IMG/VR virus record: IMGVR_UViG_3300027851_000030
Location: 1 to 61,739 of that record
DNA: 61,739 nucleotides
Source of the DNA: a virus
Reading direction: 5' to 3' (one strand)
Part shown: positions 43,387-52,003 of the stretch, one piece after another
How the letters are laid out: every line of letters starts with the position of its first letter
Position numbering within the stretch: the first letter of the stretch is position 1
Made by a program: the position numbers and the translations under genes
The notes under the pieces: generated by a model
Told to the model about the DNA's origin: nothing
Seen by the model: the letters and a program-made list of their open reading frames with translations, nothing else
Database searches by the model: none

Positions 43387-44639
43387 TAAAAGACACCCCC
43401 AAGCGTATAGTCAGTATCCGTAACTAACAATGTCGTTGTGTTCGTTGCACTGATTTTTAACGTGGCGTTCATAACGCGCTCTACGTTTTTAATCGAATAG
43501 GAATTACCACCAAGGACAGTAAATACATACTTATCCGCAGGGACACCACTTGCAACAAAAGTAAATACATCGGCAGACGGAACGCCATCAACATACTTGT
43601 AAATCGTATAAACAACGGTTTCGCCCTGTAACAATCTTGTATCACCCGGATTCACAATCGTTTGAACGACTGGAACGACCACCGCAACAACATCAACCAC
43701 GACTTCATCATAGACCAACGGATTACCAACCAAAGCACAACGGAACGTAACCGTACCCAATGCCAACAAGTTAATGACCCCAGCCGAAGAAACCGTCCCG
43801 ACAGTTGCGTTGCTTGATGTCCAAACAACACTGCGCGAAACCAAATCGCCATTGAAGTGAACTTCGGCACTCAATGTCTTAGAAAAACCGACAACCTGTT
43901 GAAAGTTGCCTTGTAAAATGTTTAATGAATATTGATAATCATTCACGTTGGCAATACCATTCACAACATCGTCCAGATCTGGATTGAGTGTATCAATCGA
44001 GACGACGATATAAAGAAGTGGCGCACTGCCATCGGTCGGATTATTTAATTCGTTCAAAATGTTAATTACTTTATACGCGATACCGTTTAGAATCAACCGT
44101 TGGTTCAACTCAATCTTTCGGGTTCTGTCATTGCCCTGTACATCGACAACAATATAACCTTCCGGCATTACAATGCTTCTGGTAATCGAAGGGCGAGCCT
44201 CTTTTGTAGAATAGTTTTCAATTACACAAGGTTCCTCAATAAGAGCACCTGTGAATCGGTCAATGAAACGCAATGTATTGCGACACTTGCGCACAACCGT
44301 ACTTGCCGTCGGCTTACCAAAAAGATCATAATTTATTGTCAACCAAATACTTGAATCAAAACGAAATTTATATCCAAGTCCACGCGCGCTGGACGGATCC
44401 TTAAAAATAACCTTCCTAAAATCGTCGCCCAATTTCAAACCATTATCGCCAAGAACATGATTTAAACGGACAACGACATCAGCAAAAGAACCAGAGTCAA
44501 ATGCCGTTTCCTCTTCGATGGTAAAAACATCAGTTGCGAGGGTGAAATTTTCGTCAACCATCGTCTGAAAACCTTGAAGCATATCATTTTTTGGCGAATC
44601 AGTAATTAAACGTGACGCGTTATAGAAAGTGTAAGGCAT
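43386..44639 (-). CDS. Head-tail region protein with Ig-like domain
   Basis: 417 residues. N-terminal 230 residues carry alternating strands (ITRSIVMPEGYIVVDVQGND, ELNQRLILNGIAYKVINI) as in head closure proteins. From about 245 there is a BIG2-type Ig-like domain (SRSVVWTSSNATVGTVSSAG, ALGTVTFRC), then another Ig-like domain to the end. Same Ig type as on the tail tube. Likely exposed at the neck. Confidence 0.6.
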   Translation of the reverse strand: MPYTFYNASRLITDSPKNDMLQGFQTMVDENFTLATDVFTIEEETAFDSGSFADVVVRLNHVLGDNGLKLGDDFRKVIFKDPSSARGLGYKFRFDSSIWLTINYDLFGKPTASTVVRKCRNTLRFIDRFTGALIEEPCVIENYSTKEARPSITRSIVMPEGYIVVDVQGNDRTRKIELNQRLILNGIAYKVINILNELNNPTDGSAPLLYIVVSIDTLNPDLDDVVNGIANVNDYQYSLNILQGNFQQVVGFSKTLSAEVHFNGDLVSRSVVWTSSNATVGTVSSAGVINLLALGTVTFRCALVGNPLVYDEVVVDVVAVVVPVVQTIVNPGDTRLLQGETVVYTIYKYVDGVPSADVFTFVASGVPADKYVFTVLGGNSYSIKNVERVMNATLKISATNTTTLLVTDTDYTLGGVF

Positions 44640-44640
44640 A

Positions 44641-44970
44641 TCAATTCAGTCCGCCGAGTTTCTTTGCCTTACGGATTGCCGAAAAAACCGCAGTACGCAC
44701 TTCGTTATGTTCGCCAACTTTTAATTGTTTCATTCCTCTGATAAGATTGATAAGTTGATGCAATCCCATGCAGATTTCTGGATCTGTCTGACTCTCGCAA
44801 AACCCCTCTAATTCCAAAGTTATGACACCCACGTTGTTGGTAAAATTGATGTGCGCTATTTCTGGATCGTAAATAACGTCCTTGGTGTCTTTGTCCCTGC
44901 CTTCATATAAAGGCAAAAGCCGAAAAATAGCGTCCACCATATGCTTCCAATATTCTGTTTCGTTATACAA
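44641..44970 (-). CDS. Small head-tail joining candidate
   Basis: 109 residues if started at the TTG at 44970, which has GAGGGA upstream and overlaps the previous stop by 8 nt; an ATG at 44940 would give 99 residues. Longer upstream frames overlap the previous gene too far. Helical end HNEVRTAVFSAIRKAKKLGG. Stop lies 1 nt from the next start. Confidence 0.55.
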   Translation of the reverse strand: MYNETEYWKHMVDAIFRLLPLYEGRDKDTKDVIYDPEIAHINFTNNVGVITLELEGFCESQTDPEICMGLHQLINLIRGMKQLKVGEHNEVRTAVFSAIRKAKKLGGLN

Positions 44971-45427
44971 AGAAATCCCTCGCTTCCCAATCGCTCGCAG
45001 ACCGATTATACCGAACAAAATAGTCAAATTCATCTTGACTGATTTGTTCCATGATTTTGTCTTGTAAGATCCGTTTCTCTTTAAGATTGCTTGATTCGGC
45101 ATGACGCTTGAAATCAGCATCCGTCAAAAGTAATTGGAATTGCAAAACATCATTCACTTCGCGCTCAACCCAGAAAAGTTTCATTTCCTTGGCGAGCATA
45201 ATTTGATTTTTATTGTCTACCGTAATGCTAAATTGACCTGTCGTATAATTTGCCGTTGTCACAATGTCTTGATCACAATAACGGCTAAACCGATCAATCG
45301 CAAATTTCAAAAAGCCTTTAAGATATTCGTTCAGATTGGATTCACCAAGATCCGCCAAAAGGTCAATCCTGTAGTCCCTTAACTGAACTAAAAAAAGATC
45401 ATAAATATCCGTAAAGGAAGTAGCCAT
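44963..45427 (-). CDS. Head-tail connector (adaptor) protein
   Basis: 154 residues from the ATG at 45427 preceded by GAGGAGGGG. Helical N-terminus (FTDIYDLFLVQLRDYRIDLLADLGESNLNEYLKGFLKFAIDRF), then a beta section and a C-terminal helix, as in adaptor proteins that dock under the portal. Position after capsid genes supports it. Confidence 0.65.
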   Translation of the reverse strand: MATSFTDIYDLFLVQLRDYRIDLLADLGESNLNEYLKGFLKFAIDRFSRYCDQDIVTTANYTTGQFSITVDNKNQIMLAKEMKLFWVEREVNDVLQFQLLLTDADFKRHAESSNLKEKRILQDKIMEQISQDEFDYFVRYNRSASDWEARDFFV

Positions 45428-45450
45428 AAGCAACCCCTCCTCTCAAATAA

Positions 45451-46224
45451 CTAATCAAAATCCTCTTCGACAACTTTAACGTTGCCATTATTGTCATACT
45501 TCCCGTCAATTCTACCTTTTCCAACAATATCAACATTCATCGTTTCCGGTAACGGATTCTCTTTCGTGATATGCGCCTTGTTCAAATAACGAACGTAAGC
45601 GTTGGCAAGTTTTTCAATCTTATCAATCGTAGTCGAATCATATTTGCCAGACGCAACACGTTGCACTGCCAGACGATAAATCAAACCCTTTTGGTAATAA
45701 CTTGCTTTCTTAAACATATCCGATGTCGCATCCCCATACCCACCATCGACCAATTTATTCAGTTCTTCCTTGGACAGAATGTGTTCATAAGCATCAATCA
45801 ATCCGGATTCCTCAATAAATTTTTTGTCTTTGATGTAATAATAACCTTCGGTAGCCCATGTGTTATAGTTGCGAATAACGTCATCTAAGTCATGCGACAA
45901 AATGCGATGCATATTGCCGAATCCCTTAAACCCATACTTTTTGCCTTCGCCACGCTCGCCCGTAGACAAGAATAATGGCCCATCGTGCAAGGAAATAACG
46001 TCCACATAACGGTTTTGCCCATTGCTATGAACAGTCTCTTCGCTTTTTCCAGACTTTAGTTCTGAAATTTCTTTTTGCAAAGAACGGATTAACTCTAACA
46101 TTTCGTCCTGTGCTACCTCTACGTTGGTTCTTGAAACAACTTCGATTGCAGGATTTACAGTTTCAACGGATTCGACGGCTTTTGGTTTGCGCGCCTTTTT
46201 GACGGCTTCTTGATTTTCTGACAT
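45451..46224 (-). CDS. Head-region protein with conserved helical core
   Basis: 257 residues. Lys/Ala/Val-rich disordered N-terminus (1-40), coiled-coil segment (QDEMLELIRSLQKEISELKSG), and a folded core (GPLFLSTGERGEGKKYGFKGFGNMHRILSHDLDDVIRNYNTWA in pieces). It follows the terminator behind the capsid gene. The core is of a type often found downstream of capsid genes in phages with large heads; function unknown. Confidence 0.55.
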   Translation of the reverse strand: MSENQEAVKKARKPKAVESVETVNPAIEVVSRTNVEVAQDEMLELIRSLQKEISELKSGKSEETVHSNGQNRYVDVISLHDGPLFLSTGERGEGKKYGFKGFGNMHRILSHDLDDVIRNYNTWATEGYYYIKDKKFIEESGLIDAYEHILSKEELNKLVDGGYGDATSDMFKKASYYQKGLIYRLAVQRVASGKYDSTTIDKIEKLANAYVRYLNKAHITKENPLPETMNVDIVGKGRIDGKYDNNGNVKVVEEDFD

Positions 46225-46267
46225 AATAAATGCCTCCTATTTTTCCTATTGTCCTTAAAACGAAAAT

Positions 46268-46295
46268 AAGGGGAGGGAGTTTATGCCCTCCCCTT
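46268..46295 (-). terminator. Intrinsic terminator after the major capsid gene
   Basis: Perfect 10-bp stem AAGGGGAGGG/CCCTCCCCTT (arms 46268-46277 and 46286-46295) with an 8-nt loop, followed on the minus strand by ATTTTCGTTTT. It would lower transcription into the connector genes relative to the capsid gene. Confidence 0.85.
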
Positions 46296-46323
46296 GAATT
46301 CAAATTAAACTAATACCTCAACC

Positions 46324-47421
46324 TTACGGTAAGGTGATAATGCCAGCGATGGCATTGGTAGCAACGGCAACAGCCCACTTTTTGTAAAGGGTGGCTTCTT
46401 GGGTAAGATCGGCATTACCGAACTGTCCATTAACATAAGACATCGTATCGCCAGCCAAGGCCAGATGCAACAGCTTGTTTTGGGTCGGCGACAAGACATA
46501 AAGATGCGTGTCATCCAACGCCAAGGTAAACGGGGTAGCCCAATCAGCGACTTGCGGCAATTCGATGACCGAATAGCCCATGAAGTCTTTGATGTAACCC
46601 AGTTTAACGTATTCGCTATCTAAAGAATAACGGAAGTTCGAATTCGCAGGCAAAACTTTAGAAAGAGCCAATTTGGTTCCAACGATAACGGCAGCGGCGC
46701 CACCATTGTACGCAGAAACTTTTTGAGCCAATCCAACTAACGCGTCAGCACTGTAACCGGCAACTTTCAACGCAGTATCGCCAACGGTCGGCAAAGCCGC
46801 CATCGCGGTATCAAAAGCAGTATACGCTTCAACGGCAATAGCAGATTCAACGGATTGAACACATTTCGCCATGAAGTCCGCCAGAGAATCTAAACCGGCA
46901 AGAACACGATACAGATCAACATAAACCGTAACCATATGGTTTTCGGGGACGATGTTGACTTGACCGTTGAATTGACGTTTCAGTTCGGCGTTGCGTTTGC
47001 CCATGCCAGCTTTCGTGACAACGAACAAATCGCGGGGTTTAATAACGATAGAAGCAGAGTCGCCAATACCGATATTGTGTACTTCCGTATAAAGACCGAT
47101 CGATTGGATCAAAGTCTGCGGAAGGATCATGTCAACCAAAGCACCGGCGATAGCGAAGGTAGCCCAGTTAACGGAAGGATTCGTAGCCATTTCAGCAGCA
47201 GAGAATTCGCTAATATCGAATTTCGATTTGCGACCGATTTCTTTAATTAACGCTTCATTGACTGCTTTTTCTTTTTCGGCGAAAGATACGCTGGTATCGA
47301 AATCACCAACAGTTTTGCCCTCTTTAATGGCGCGGGCATGCGCGAAATAATCAAGAACCGAACTGTAGAAGGCTTCGTTTCCTTGCGCAAATTCAACCAT
47401 ATTCATCGGAAGTTTCTTCAT
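46324..47421 (-). CDS. Major capsid protein (HK97 fold)
   Basis: 365 residues. N-terminal helix region (SSVLDYFAHARAIKEGKTVGDF) and charged arm, then FATIAGALVDMILPQTLIQSIGLYTEVHNIGIGDSASIVIKPRD (in pieces), the usual turn from N-arm to core in HK97-like shells, the spine-helix candidate LADFMAKCVQSVESAIAVEAYTAF, and a closing beta region. It follows protease/scaffold and decoration genes and is followed by a strong terminator, as expected for the most abundant product. Confidence 0.85.
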   Translation of the reverse strand: MKKLPMNMVEFAQGNEAFYSSVLDYFAHARAIKEGKTVGDFDTSVSFAEKEKAVNEALIKEIGRKSKFDISEFSAAEMATNPSVNWATFAIAGALVDMILPQTLIQSIGLYTEVHNIGIGDSASIVIKPRDLFVVTKAGMGKRNAELKRQFNGQVNIVPENHMVTVYVDLYRVLAGLDSLADFMAKCVQSVESAIAVEAYTAFDTAMAALPTVGDTALKVAGYSADALVGLAQKVSAYNGGAAAVIVGTKLALSKVLPANSNFRYSLDSEYVKLGYIKDFMGYSVIELPQVADWATPFTLALDDTHLYVLSPTQNKLLHLALAGDTMSYVNGQFGNADLTQEATLYKKWAVAVATNAIAGIITLP

Positions 47422-47435
47422 TTTTTCATTCCTCC

Positions 47436-47954
47436 TTAAGCGATCGCAACAACTTCGAACTGATAAGCAGTTACGCGTTGTGTACCGATCGTGCCGTCAG
47501 CAACCGAAATATAGCTGGTCGCTTTCAGTTCCAAGGACAAGCCAGAAACCGCGGCAGCTGCCCAAGTCAATTCATAGGTGCCAGCGGTGGCGACTACAAA
47601 AGTATTCGCTCCCAAAGTTCCACCTAAAGCATCCGCAGTCAACGTGATAATATCACCAAGTTGCGGTTTGAACGCCGAGAATTCATCGCCAGTAAGAACG
47701 TAGAAGTTCCCCGGAGTTACGTCGATGTTCAAGAACGCTCCGCCAGTTTTTACCTGTACGGGTTCCGCGACCATCCACAAATGTTGCAATCCAGCGGTGG
47801 ATGCAGGTTGGGTAGCGGCCCAGACTTGACCGGTTTTCGTCAATAAACGAACGACATTACCATTGTCAAGATCAGCCGCGCCAACGGCGATGCGATTTAG
47901 CGAATCAATATCTTTCGCCATAACAGCATCTTTTTGGATAATTCCATGTGCCAT
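47436..47954 (-). CDS. Head decoration protein candidate
   Basis: 172 residues, beta-rich, Ala/Thr/Gly-rich (DLDNGNVVRLLTKTGQVWAATQPA, VATAGTYELTWAAAAVSGLSLEL). It stands between protease/scaffold and major capsid genes, the place of trimeric shell decoration proteins, and has AGGAGGAAT upstream. The family is not certain. Confidence 0.65.
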   Translation of the reverse strand: MAHGIIQKDAVMAKDIDSLNRIAVGAADLDNGNVVRLLTKTGQVWAATQPASTAGLQHLWMVAEPVQVKTGGAFLNIDVTPGNFYVLTGDEFSAFKPQLGDIITLTADALGGTLGANTFVVATAGTYELTWAAAAVSGLSLELKATSYISVADGTIGTQRVTAYQFEVVAIA

Positions 47955-47993
47955 AATTTAGTATTCCTCCTCAATCATTAAGTCTATTGAGAC

Positions 47994-49676
47994 TTATTTT
48001 GTTTTTTCCCATACATAGCCCGATTTTTCCTTTTCACGAACGTCACTAGACCAAACCGCAAAAGTTTGTACAGGTTTTTGCGTATTTTTACGCGACTTCG
48101 GATTCGACTTCGCGCGTTCGTAGGCTTTGGATTTTACCGTGTTTGCAAAAGCGTCGAATTGATCCATCGGCATTTCTTTCGCAAACGTTCTAAAATTGGT
48201 AACGTCCTCTTCGGATAAATCGTCGTTGACAGAACACAATAGTGCTTCAACTTTAGCAAACTTATCTCGTTCAATCGTCGAGGCTTTAAATTCCTCTAAT
48301 GCCGCCATCTTAGCCATATCAATGGCGTGGCAGGCAAACATAACTTTAGCATATCTACTAAAGGCGTTGAACATATAAACAACATCGTCATCATCTTCTT
48401 TTTCGTCAATTTCGGCGAACAAAGACATCATCTGTTTAGACATACCTTCGCGAGCCATTGATAATTTTTCTGCGTCCTCTTCTTTGGGTGCAGCAAAATC
48501 AACGCCATGCAAATCCTCACGCATAAACCCTGCAATTGCTTTCGCAGACCCAATAACATCTTTAAAGTGTTCGGCGTCTTTAATCAAGAACGCAACTTTC
48601 GCCATCGGATCTAAATATTCGTCAGCCGAAAATTCAGACGTGCTATCTACAGCGTCAACCGCTTCGTTTACAGCATCCGGCAAAACTTCGGTTTCGGGAT
48701 TAAGATCACTCTGTTCACTTGTTAACGGATCCGCAAAGGTCTCTACCTCAGTTTCGGCAGGGGTCGTTTTAACAACCACTTCTGGATCTTCGCTAAAAAT
48801 GTTCACGTCTTTGTTATCTAATTCATCCATCTTCGCAACAATACCTCCTATCCACTTGCGTCCCTCAAGACCACCCCACAAAAGTGAAGCAATAGCCCGT
48901 TCGGACGGTTGTGTTTCATCATTCACATCAGAGAATCGACGGTTTGCAGAATTCATCTTACGCGCATGTTCGTAGTCGATCGCTTCTTCGCGAATCAAAT
49001 AACGTGCCATCGCAAGATTAACAGCAGAACCAGCAACTTGGTTTTCGGCGGACAACTCTAAACCACGCTGCGCCGCACCCTTGACTTCTTCGGGAATCGT
49101 AAAGTCAAGAACGCTATATCTGTGAGCAAAAGTCTCGCTCTCTAATGCTTTTTCCATTTCACTAAACTTCAACATCTTCAACTTAGCCCCTGCAATCGCA
49201 GGCGTGATGTTCCGTCCTAAAACGGTGACACCGGCGAACACAAAGTCGCTAAGAATTTTCTTGCCGTTTTCATCACGATCAAGATTCGACAAAATTTCCA
49301 TGGAAACCTCTGTCTCTTGACGACGACGTAAAACGTCCATCATTTCACGAGCATAGATCTTCCAAATCTTGCCTTTAGCAACGATCCAAGGTTTTCCATC
49401 CACGGTTTCAATATAAACATCTTTTTCGTGGGGGATAAATCCAATGGGGACTTCATCTTTTTCGTGCGTTCCGGCGTCCCTTGTAAACCGGTTATACTTT
49501 GCCAGAATGGGTTTCCCAACCAATGTCGGCATCGCACGTTTCATCGTTTCTTCATCAAAGTAAAGTTTGTGGGCATTTTCGCCCGGCGTACAAACACGCA
49601 TAATAAATTCGGCGAACTGACTATCCGATACTTCGATCAGATCAAACTGATCAATCGCAAAGCGTAGCGCTTCCAT
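47994..49676 (-). CDS. Prohead protease fused to scaffold
   Basis: 560 residues. The N-terminal 190 residues resemble phage prohead serine proteases: LVGKPILAKYNRFTRDAGTH, VPIGFIPHEKDVYIE, a Ser in RRRQETEVSMEILSNLD as likely nucleophile and His65-region histidine. Residues about 190-260 include a GLEGRKWIGG segment. The remainder is acidic and helical (TTPAETEVETFADPLTSEQSD, YLDPMAKVAFLIKD), scaffold-like, ending basic. It should guide shell assembly and then cleave itself and the capsid arm. Confidence 0.75.
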   Translation of the reverse strand: MEALRFAIDQFDLIEVSDSQFAEFIMRVCTPGENAHKLYFDEETMKRAMPTLVGKPILAKYNRFTRDAGTHEKDEVPIGFIPHEKDVYIETVDGKPWIVAKGKIWKIYAREMMDVLRRRQETEVSMEILSNLDRDENGKKILSDFVFAGVTVLGRNITPAIAGAKLKMLKFSEMEKALESETFAHRYSVLDFTIPEEVKGAAQRGLELSAENQVAGSAVNLAMARYLIREEAIDYEHARKMNSANRRFSDVNDETQPSERAIASLLWGGLEGRKWIGGIVAKMDELDNKDVNIFSEDPEVVVKTTPAETEVETFADPLTSEQSDLNPETEVLPDAVNEAVDAVDSTSEFSADEYLDPMAKVAFLIKDAEHFKDVIGSAKAIAGFMREDLHGVDFAAPKEEDAEKLSMAREGMSKQMMSLFAEIDEKEDDDDVVYMFNAFSRYAKVMFACHAIDMAKMAALEEFKASTIERDKFAKVEALLCSVNDDLSEEDVTNFRTFAKEMPMDQFDAFANTVKSKAYERAKSNPKSRKNTQKPVQTFAVWSSDVREKEKSGYVWEKTK

Positions 49677-49879
49677 TACCGCACCTCACCATCGTGATAT
49701 TCACCGTATTTAATCAGAAAACGGACATAAAAGGGCAGTTTTATCACCTTAAAGTCTTGTTTTAGAAATATAAAACGATGTCGCCCACAATACATAGGAT
49801 CCAACCCGTAGATTTTCATAATCTGTCCAATCCAACGGGGAACAACAATTTCGTGATGCATTACTTTACGGATGTACAT
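49676..49879 (-). CDS. Small basic protein in the head module
   Basis: 67 residues from the ATG at 49879 with GGCGGGTGG upstream; a longer frame would overlap the previous gene. Basic and aromatic (RKVMHHEIVVPRWIGQIMKIY, HRFIFLKQDFKVIKLPFYVRFLIKY). Stop shares a base with the protease start. No family recognised. Contains dyad copy 8. Confidence 0.6.
   Translation of the reverse strand: MYIRKVMHHEIVVPRWIGQIMKIYGLDPMYCGRHRFIFLKQDFKVIKLPFYVRFLIKYGEYHDGEVR
49727..49744. promoter_or_regulatory. Dyad site ATAAAA-N6-TTTTAT, copy 8
   Basis: Exact copy inside the 67-residue gene, about 55 bp before the protease/scaffold start. Inner six bases GGGCAG. Confidence 0.5.
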
Positions 49880-49880
49880 G

Positions 49881-50414
49881 TTAGCCACCCGCCTTTGGAA
49901 CACTGATATATTTATCAATGTTATAATCTAAATTCATCCACCCAGAAGCGTCATTGCCTGTGACAAATAAAATGTCGGACAATACTGCCAACTGATCCTC
50001 AACATTGACCAAGCCATCTAAAATGCCCAGAAGAAATTGATACGTTGCATAGTCTTTGATTTCTTCGGCATATTCGGCGGCATCACCAACATCGCTCTCA
50101 AGAACGAGCGTTCGATTCAACAATTCGTTCAAAGCGTCATAGGGTTTATCAAAGTCAGAGCGACCGATGTTATCGTCCGTTCCGGGGTATTCAGTTAGTG
50201 CACCACGCAAATCTTGGTATTCGCCGATCTGATCGGAAAAGACCAAAGAGTAGTAGTGGGCAATTCTTGGATGAAGTGCTTTAGATGTGTTCTTCATAAA
50301 CCATTTGTTTGACAAAAGGCTCATAATTCGATCTGCCAAACGATTCAAGTCATTCGACTTTCCGATTAAGTCATTCAACTTAATGTTCAGTCCGGCGTCA
50401 ATAATAGATCCCAT
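49881..50414 (-). CDS. Four-helix protein, ferritin-like candidate
   Basis: 177 residues, mainly helical. LHPRIAHYYSLVFSDQIGEYQDLRGALTEYPG followed by LLNRTLVLESDVGDAAEYAEEIKDYATYQFLLG has the spacing of long amphipathic helices and resembles ferritin-like proteins found next to phage portals. Metal ligands cannot be assigned safely. Lies 1 nt before the next gene and 15 nt after portal. Confidence 0.55.
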   Translation of the reverse strand: MGSIIDAGLNIKLNDLIGKSNDLNRLADRIMSLLSNKWFMKNTSKALHPRIAHYYSLVFSDQIGEYQDLRGALTEYPGTDDNIGRSDFDKPYDALNELLNRTLVLESDVGDAAEYAEEIKDYATYQFLLGILDGLVNVEDQLAVLSDILFVTGNDASGWMNLDYNIDKYISVPKAGG

Positions 50415-50428
50415 CTGTTACACCTCCT

Positions 50429-51988
50429 TTATCGGTTTGTATTCCCTTCGGTTTCACGCGTTTGCTGACCAGCTTCACTTAGTTCGCCTTCATCTGCGCT
50501 TGGACGACCACGACCTTCGCCAAATGCAGTATTCGCATTGGGAAGAATGGTCAACAATTCCAACAAATCCGAACTCTTGCTCATCATCAATCGCGTCTCA
50601 AGTCCAAAAGCATCTGTACCGAATATATGCGCAATACGGTTTATATCTGCAAAACCCATTTGAGCCATTTTAATGGTATTCCCATAGCGTTCGGCACGAT
50701 CTGAATAAACGTTGAATCCCTCAAACTTAAATGAAAACTTAAATTTATTGGTCAAACGATTAATGTTAAACTCTAAAAAGTCTTCAAATTGAGAATACAT
50801 ATGGCGCACGATATTTTCATCGACGTTCATAGCCAAATGTGCTTCAACGGCGTTCTTTTTGTCAGAAGAATATAAAAAAGACGAGTTCAAACCCGTCAGA
50901 CCAGCCAAATTACGACTGTACGAATCATAGACGGAATTATCGCCTTTATATTCGATTTCTTCAATTTCTTGCATCGGCAACGCACCTACTTTTAGTAAGT
51001 CCGACGCCCCTTGCTTGAATAACGACAAAAACTTGCCCAATGTGTCCGGATTCAACGCTAGTTGATCCTTTTGGACGACACCCTTCATGTCTTTAAGATA
51101 CGGGATTTCCCCGACCAACAACTTGGATGCGGCAATGATATACTGATTCTTTTGCAACTGACGAATCGTGGGTTGCAAGACAACATCCGGAAAACTGGCG
51201 GCTAAGAACGGAATGTTTGCTGCCATTTCGGGTGTGAACTTAAATGCCCAAGCGCCATCTTCGTGTGATGTCTGGGCATAGTACGCCCAAGCCCCCGGAT
51301 CTTTCGCCGAAGGGATATATTGTGGAACTTGTTTCCCACTCATTGTCAATGCATAGTAATCCTTGAAAACTTCTGGATATAAGTTAATATCAACCGCGGG
51401 TTGTACAAACCACAACATATTAAAGTCATAGATCAACCCATAGGCATCCTTACGCGTAATGCGACAGTATTTCCGTGGCATTTCTTGGAAAACATAACGA
51501 CTCTTATCTTCGTCACGGAAGAATGTATAGACCGTTTCGGTTCGAATACATTGTTGCATGATCTTAGCAAATTCTTCGCGATATTTAAACTTACGAAGGA
51601 ATCCTTTGACAATCGCTAGATCCTTCTGGTATTCTTTGCTCTTCATATCCTCTATGCCTTTAACATTAATCGGCTCATAACTTAAATCGAACGCAAGCAA
51701 TGTACCCAAATAACGAACGGCGCGTTTATACATCGAACTGGTAAGTTCAAAGTATTCGCTATATCCAACCAATTCATCTTGGTTCTCTTTTGGGTTCTCT
51801 AAAGCCTTATTGACTTCGGATTCACTTGCAATGCGCGAATTTAATGTAATGTCGGCCATGCGACGGTTCAGAAGATCCGGTGTGTAAACGCCATTCTGAC
51901 CGCTATAAACAGCATTAGCAAATTTCAATACATCCCAAACGTCGGTTTCACTAATGACACTTTCTTTGGGAACGCTTTTTCTTGGCAT
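50429..51988 (-). CDS. Portal protein
   Basis: 519 residues, dodecameric vertex through which DNA enters and leaves the head. Recognised by order (directly after TerL), size and content: AVRYLGTLLAFDLSYEPIN, YVFQEMPRKYCRITRKDAYGLIYDFNMLWF, and a helical stem/crown region with SRNLAGLTGLNSSFLYSSDKKNAVEAHLAMNVDENI (in pieces), the typical portal block. Ends with a disordered Glu/Gly-rich tail. Confidence 0.85.
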   Translation of the reverse strand: MPRKSVPKESVISETDVWDVLKFANAVYSGQNGVYTPDLLNRRMADITLNSRIASESEVNKALENPKENQDELVGYSEYFELTSSMYKRAVRYLGTLLAFDLSYEPINVKGIEDMKSKEYQKDLAIVKGFLRKFKYREEFAKIMQQCIRTETVYTFFRDEDKSRYVFQEMPRKYCRITRKDAYGLIYDFNMLWFVQPAVDINLYPEVFKDYYALTMSGKQVPQYIPSAKDPGAWAYYAQTSHEDGAWAFKFTPEMAANIPFLAASFPDVVLQPTIRQLQKNQYIIAASKLLVGEIPYLKDMKGVVQKDQLALNPDTLGKFLSLFKQGASDLLKVGALPMQEIEEIEYKGDNSVYDSYSRNLAGLTGLNSSFLYSSDKKNAVEAHLAMNVDENIVRHMYSQFEDFLEFNINRLTNKFKFSFKFEGFNVYSDRAERYGNTIKMAQMGFADINRIAHIFGTDAFGLETRLMMSKSSDLLELLTILPNANTAFGEGRGRPSADEGELSEAGQQTRETEGNTNR

Positions 51989-52003
51989 CTGTCATCACCT
52001 CTC

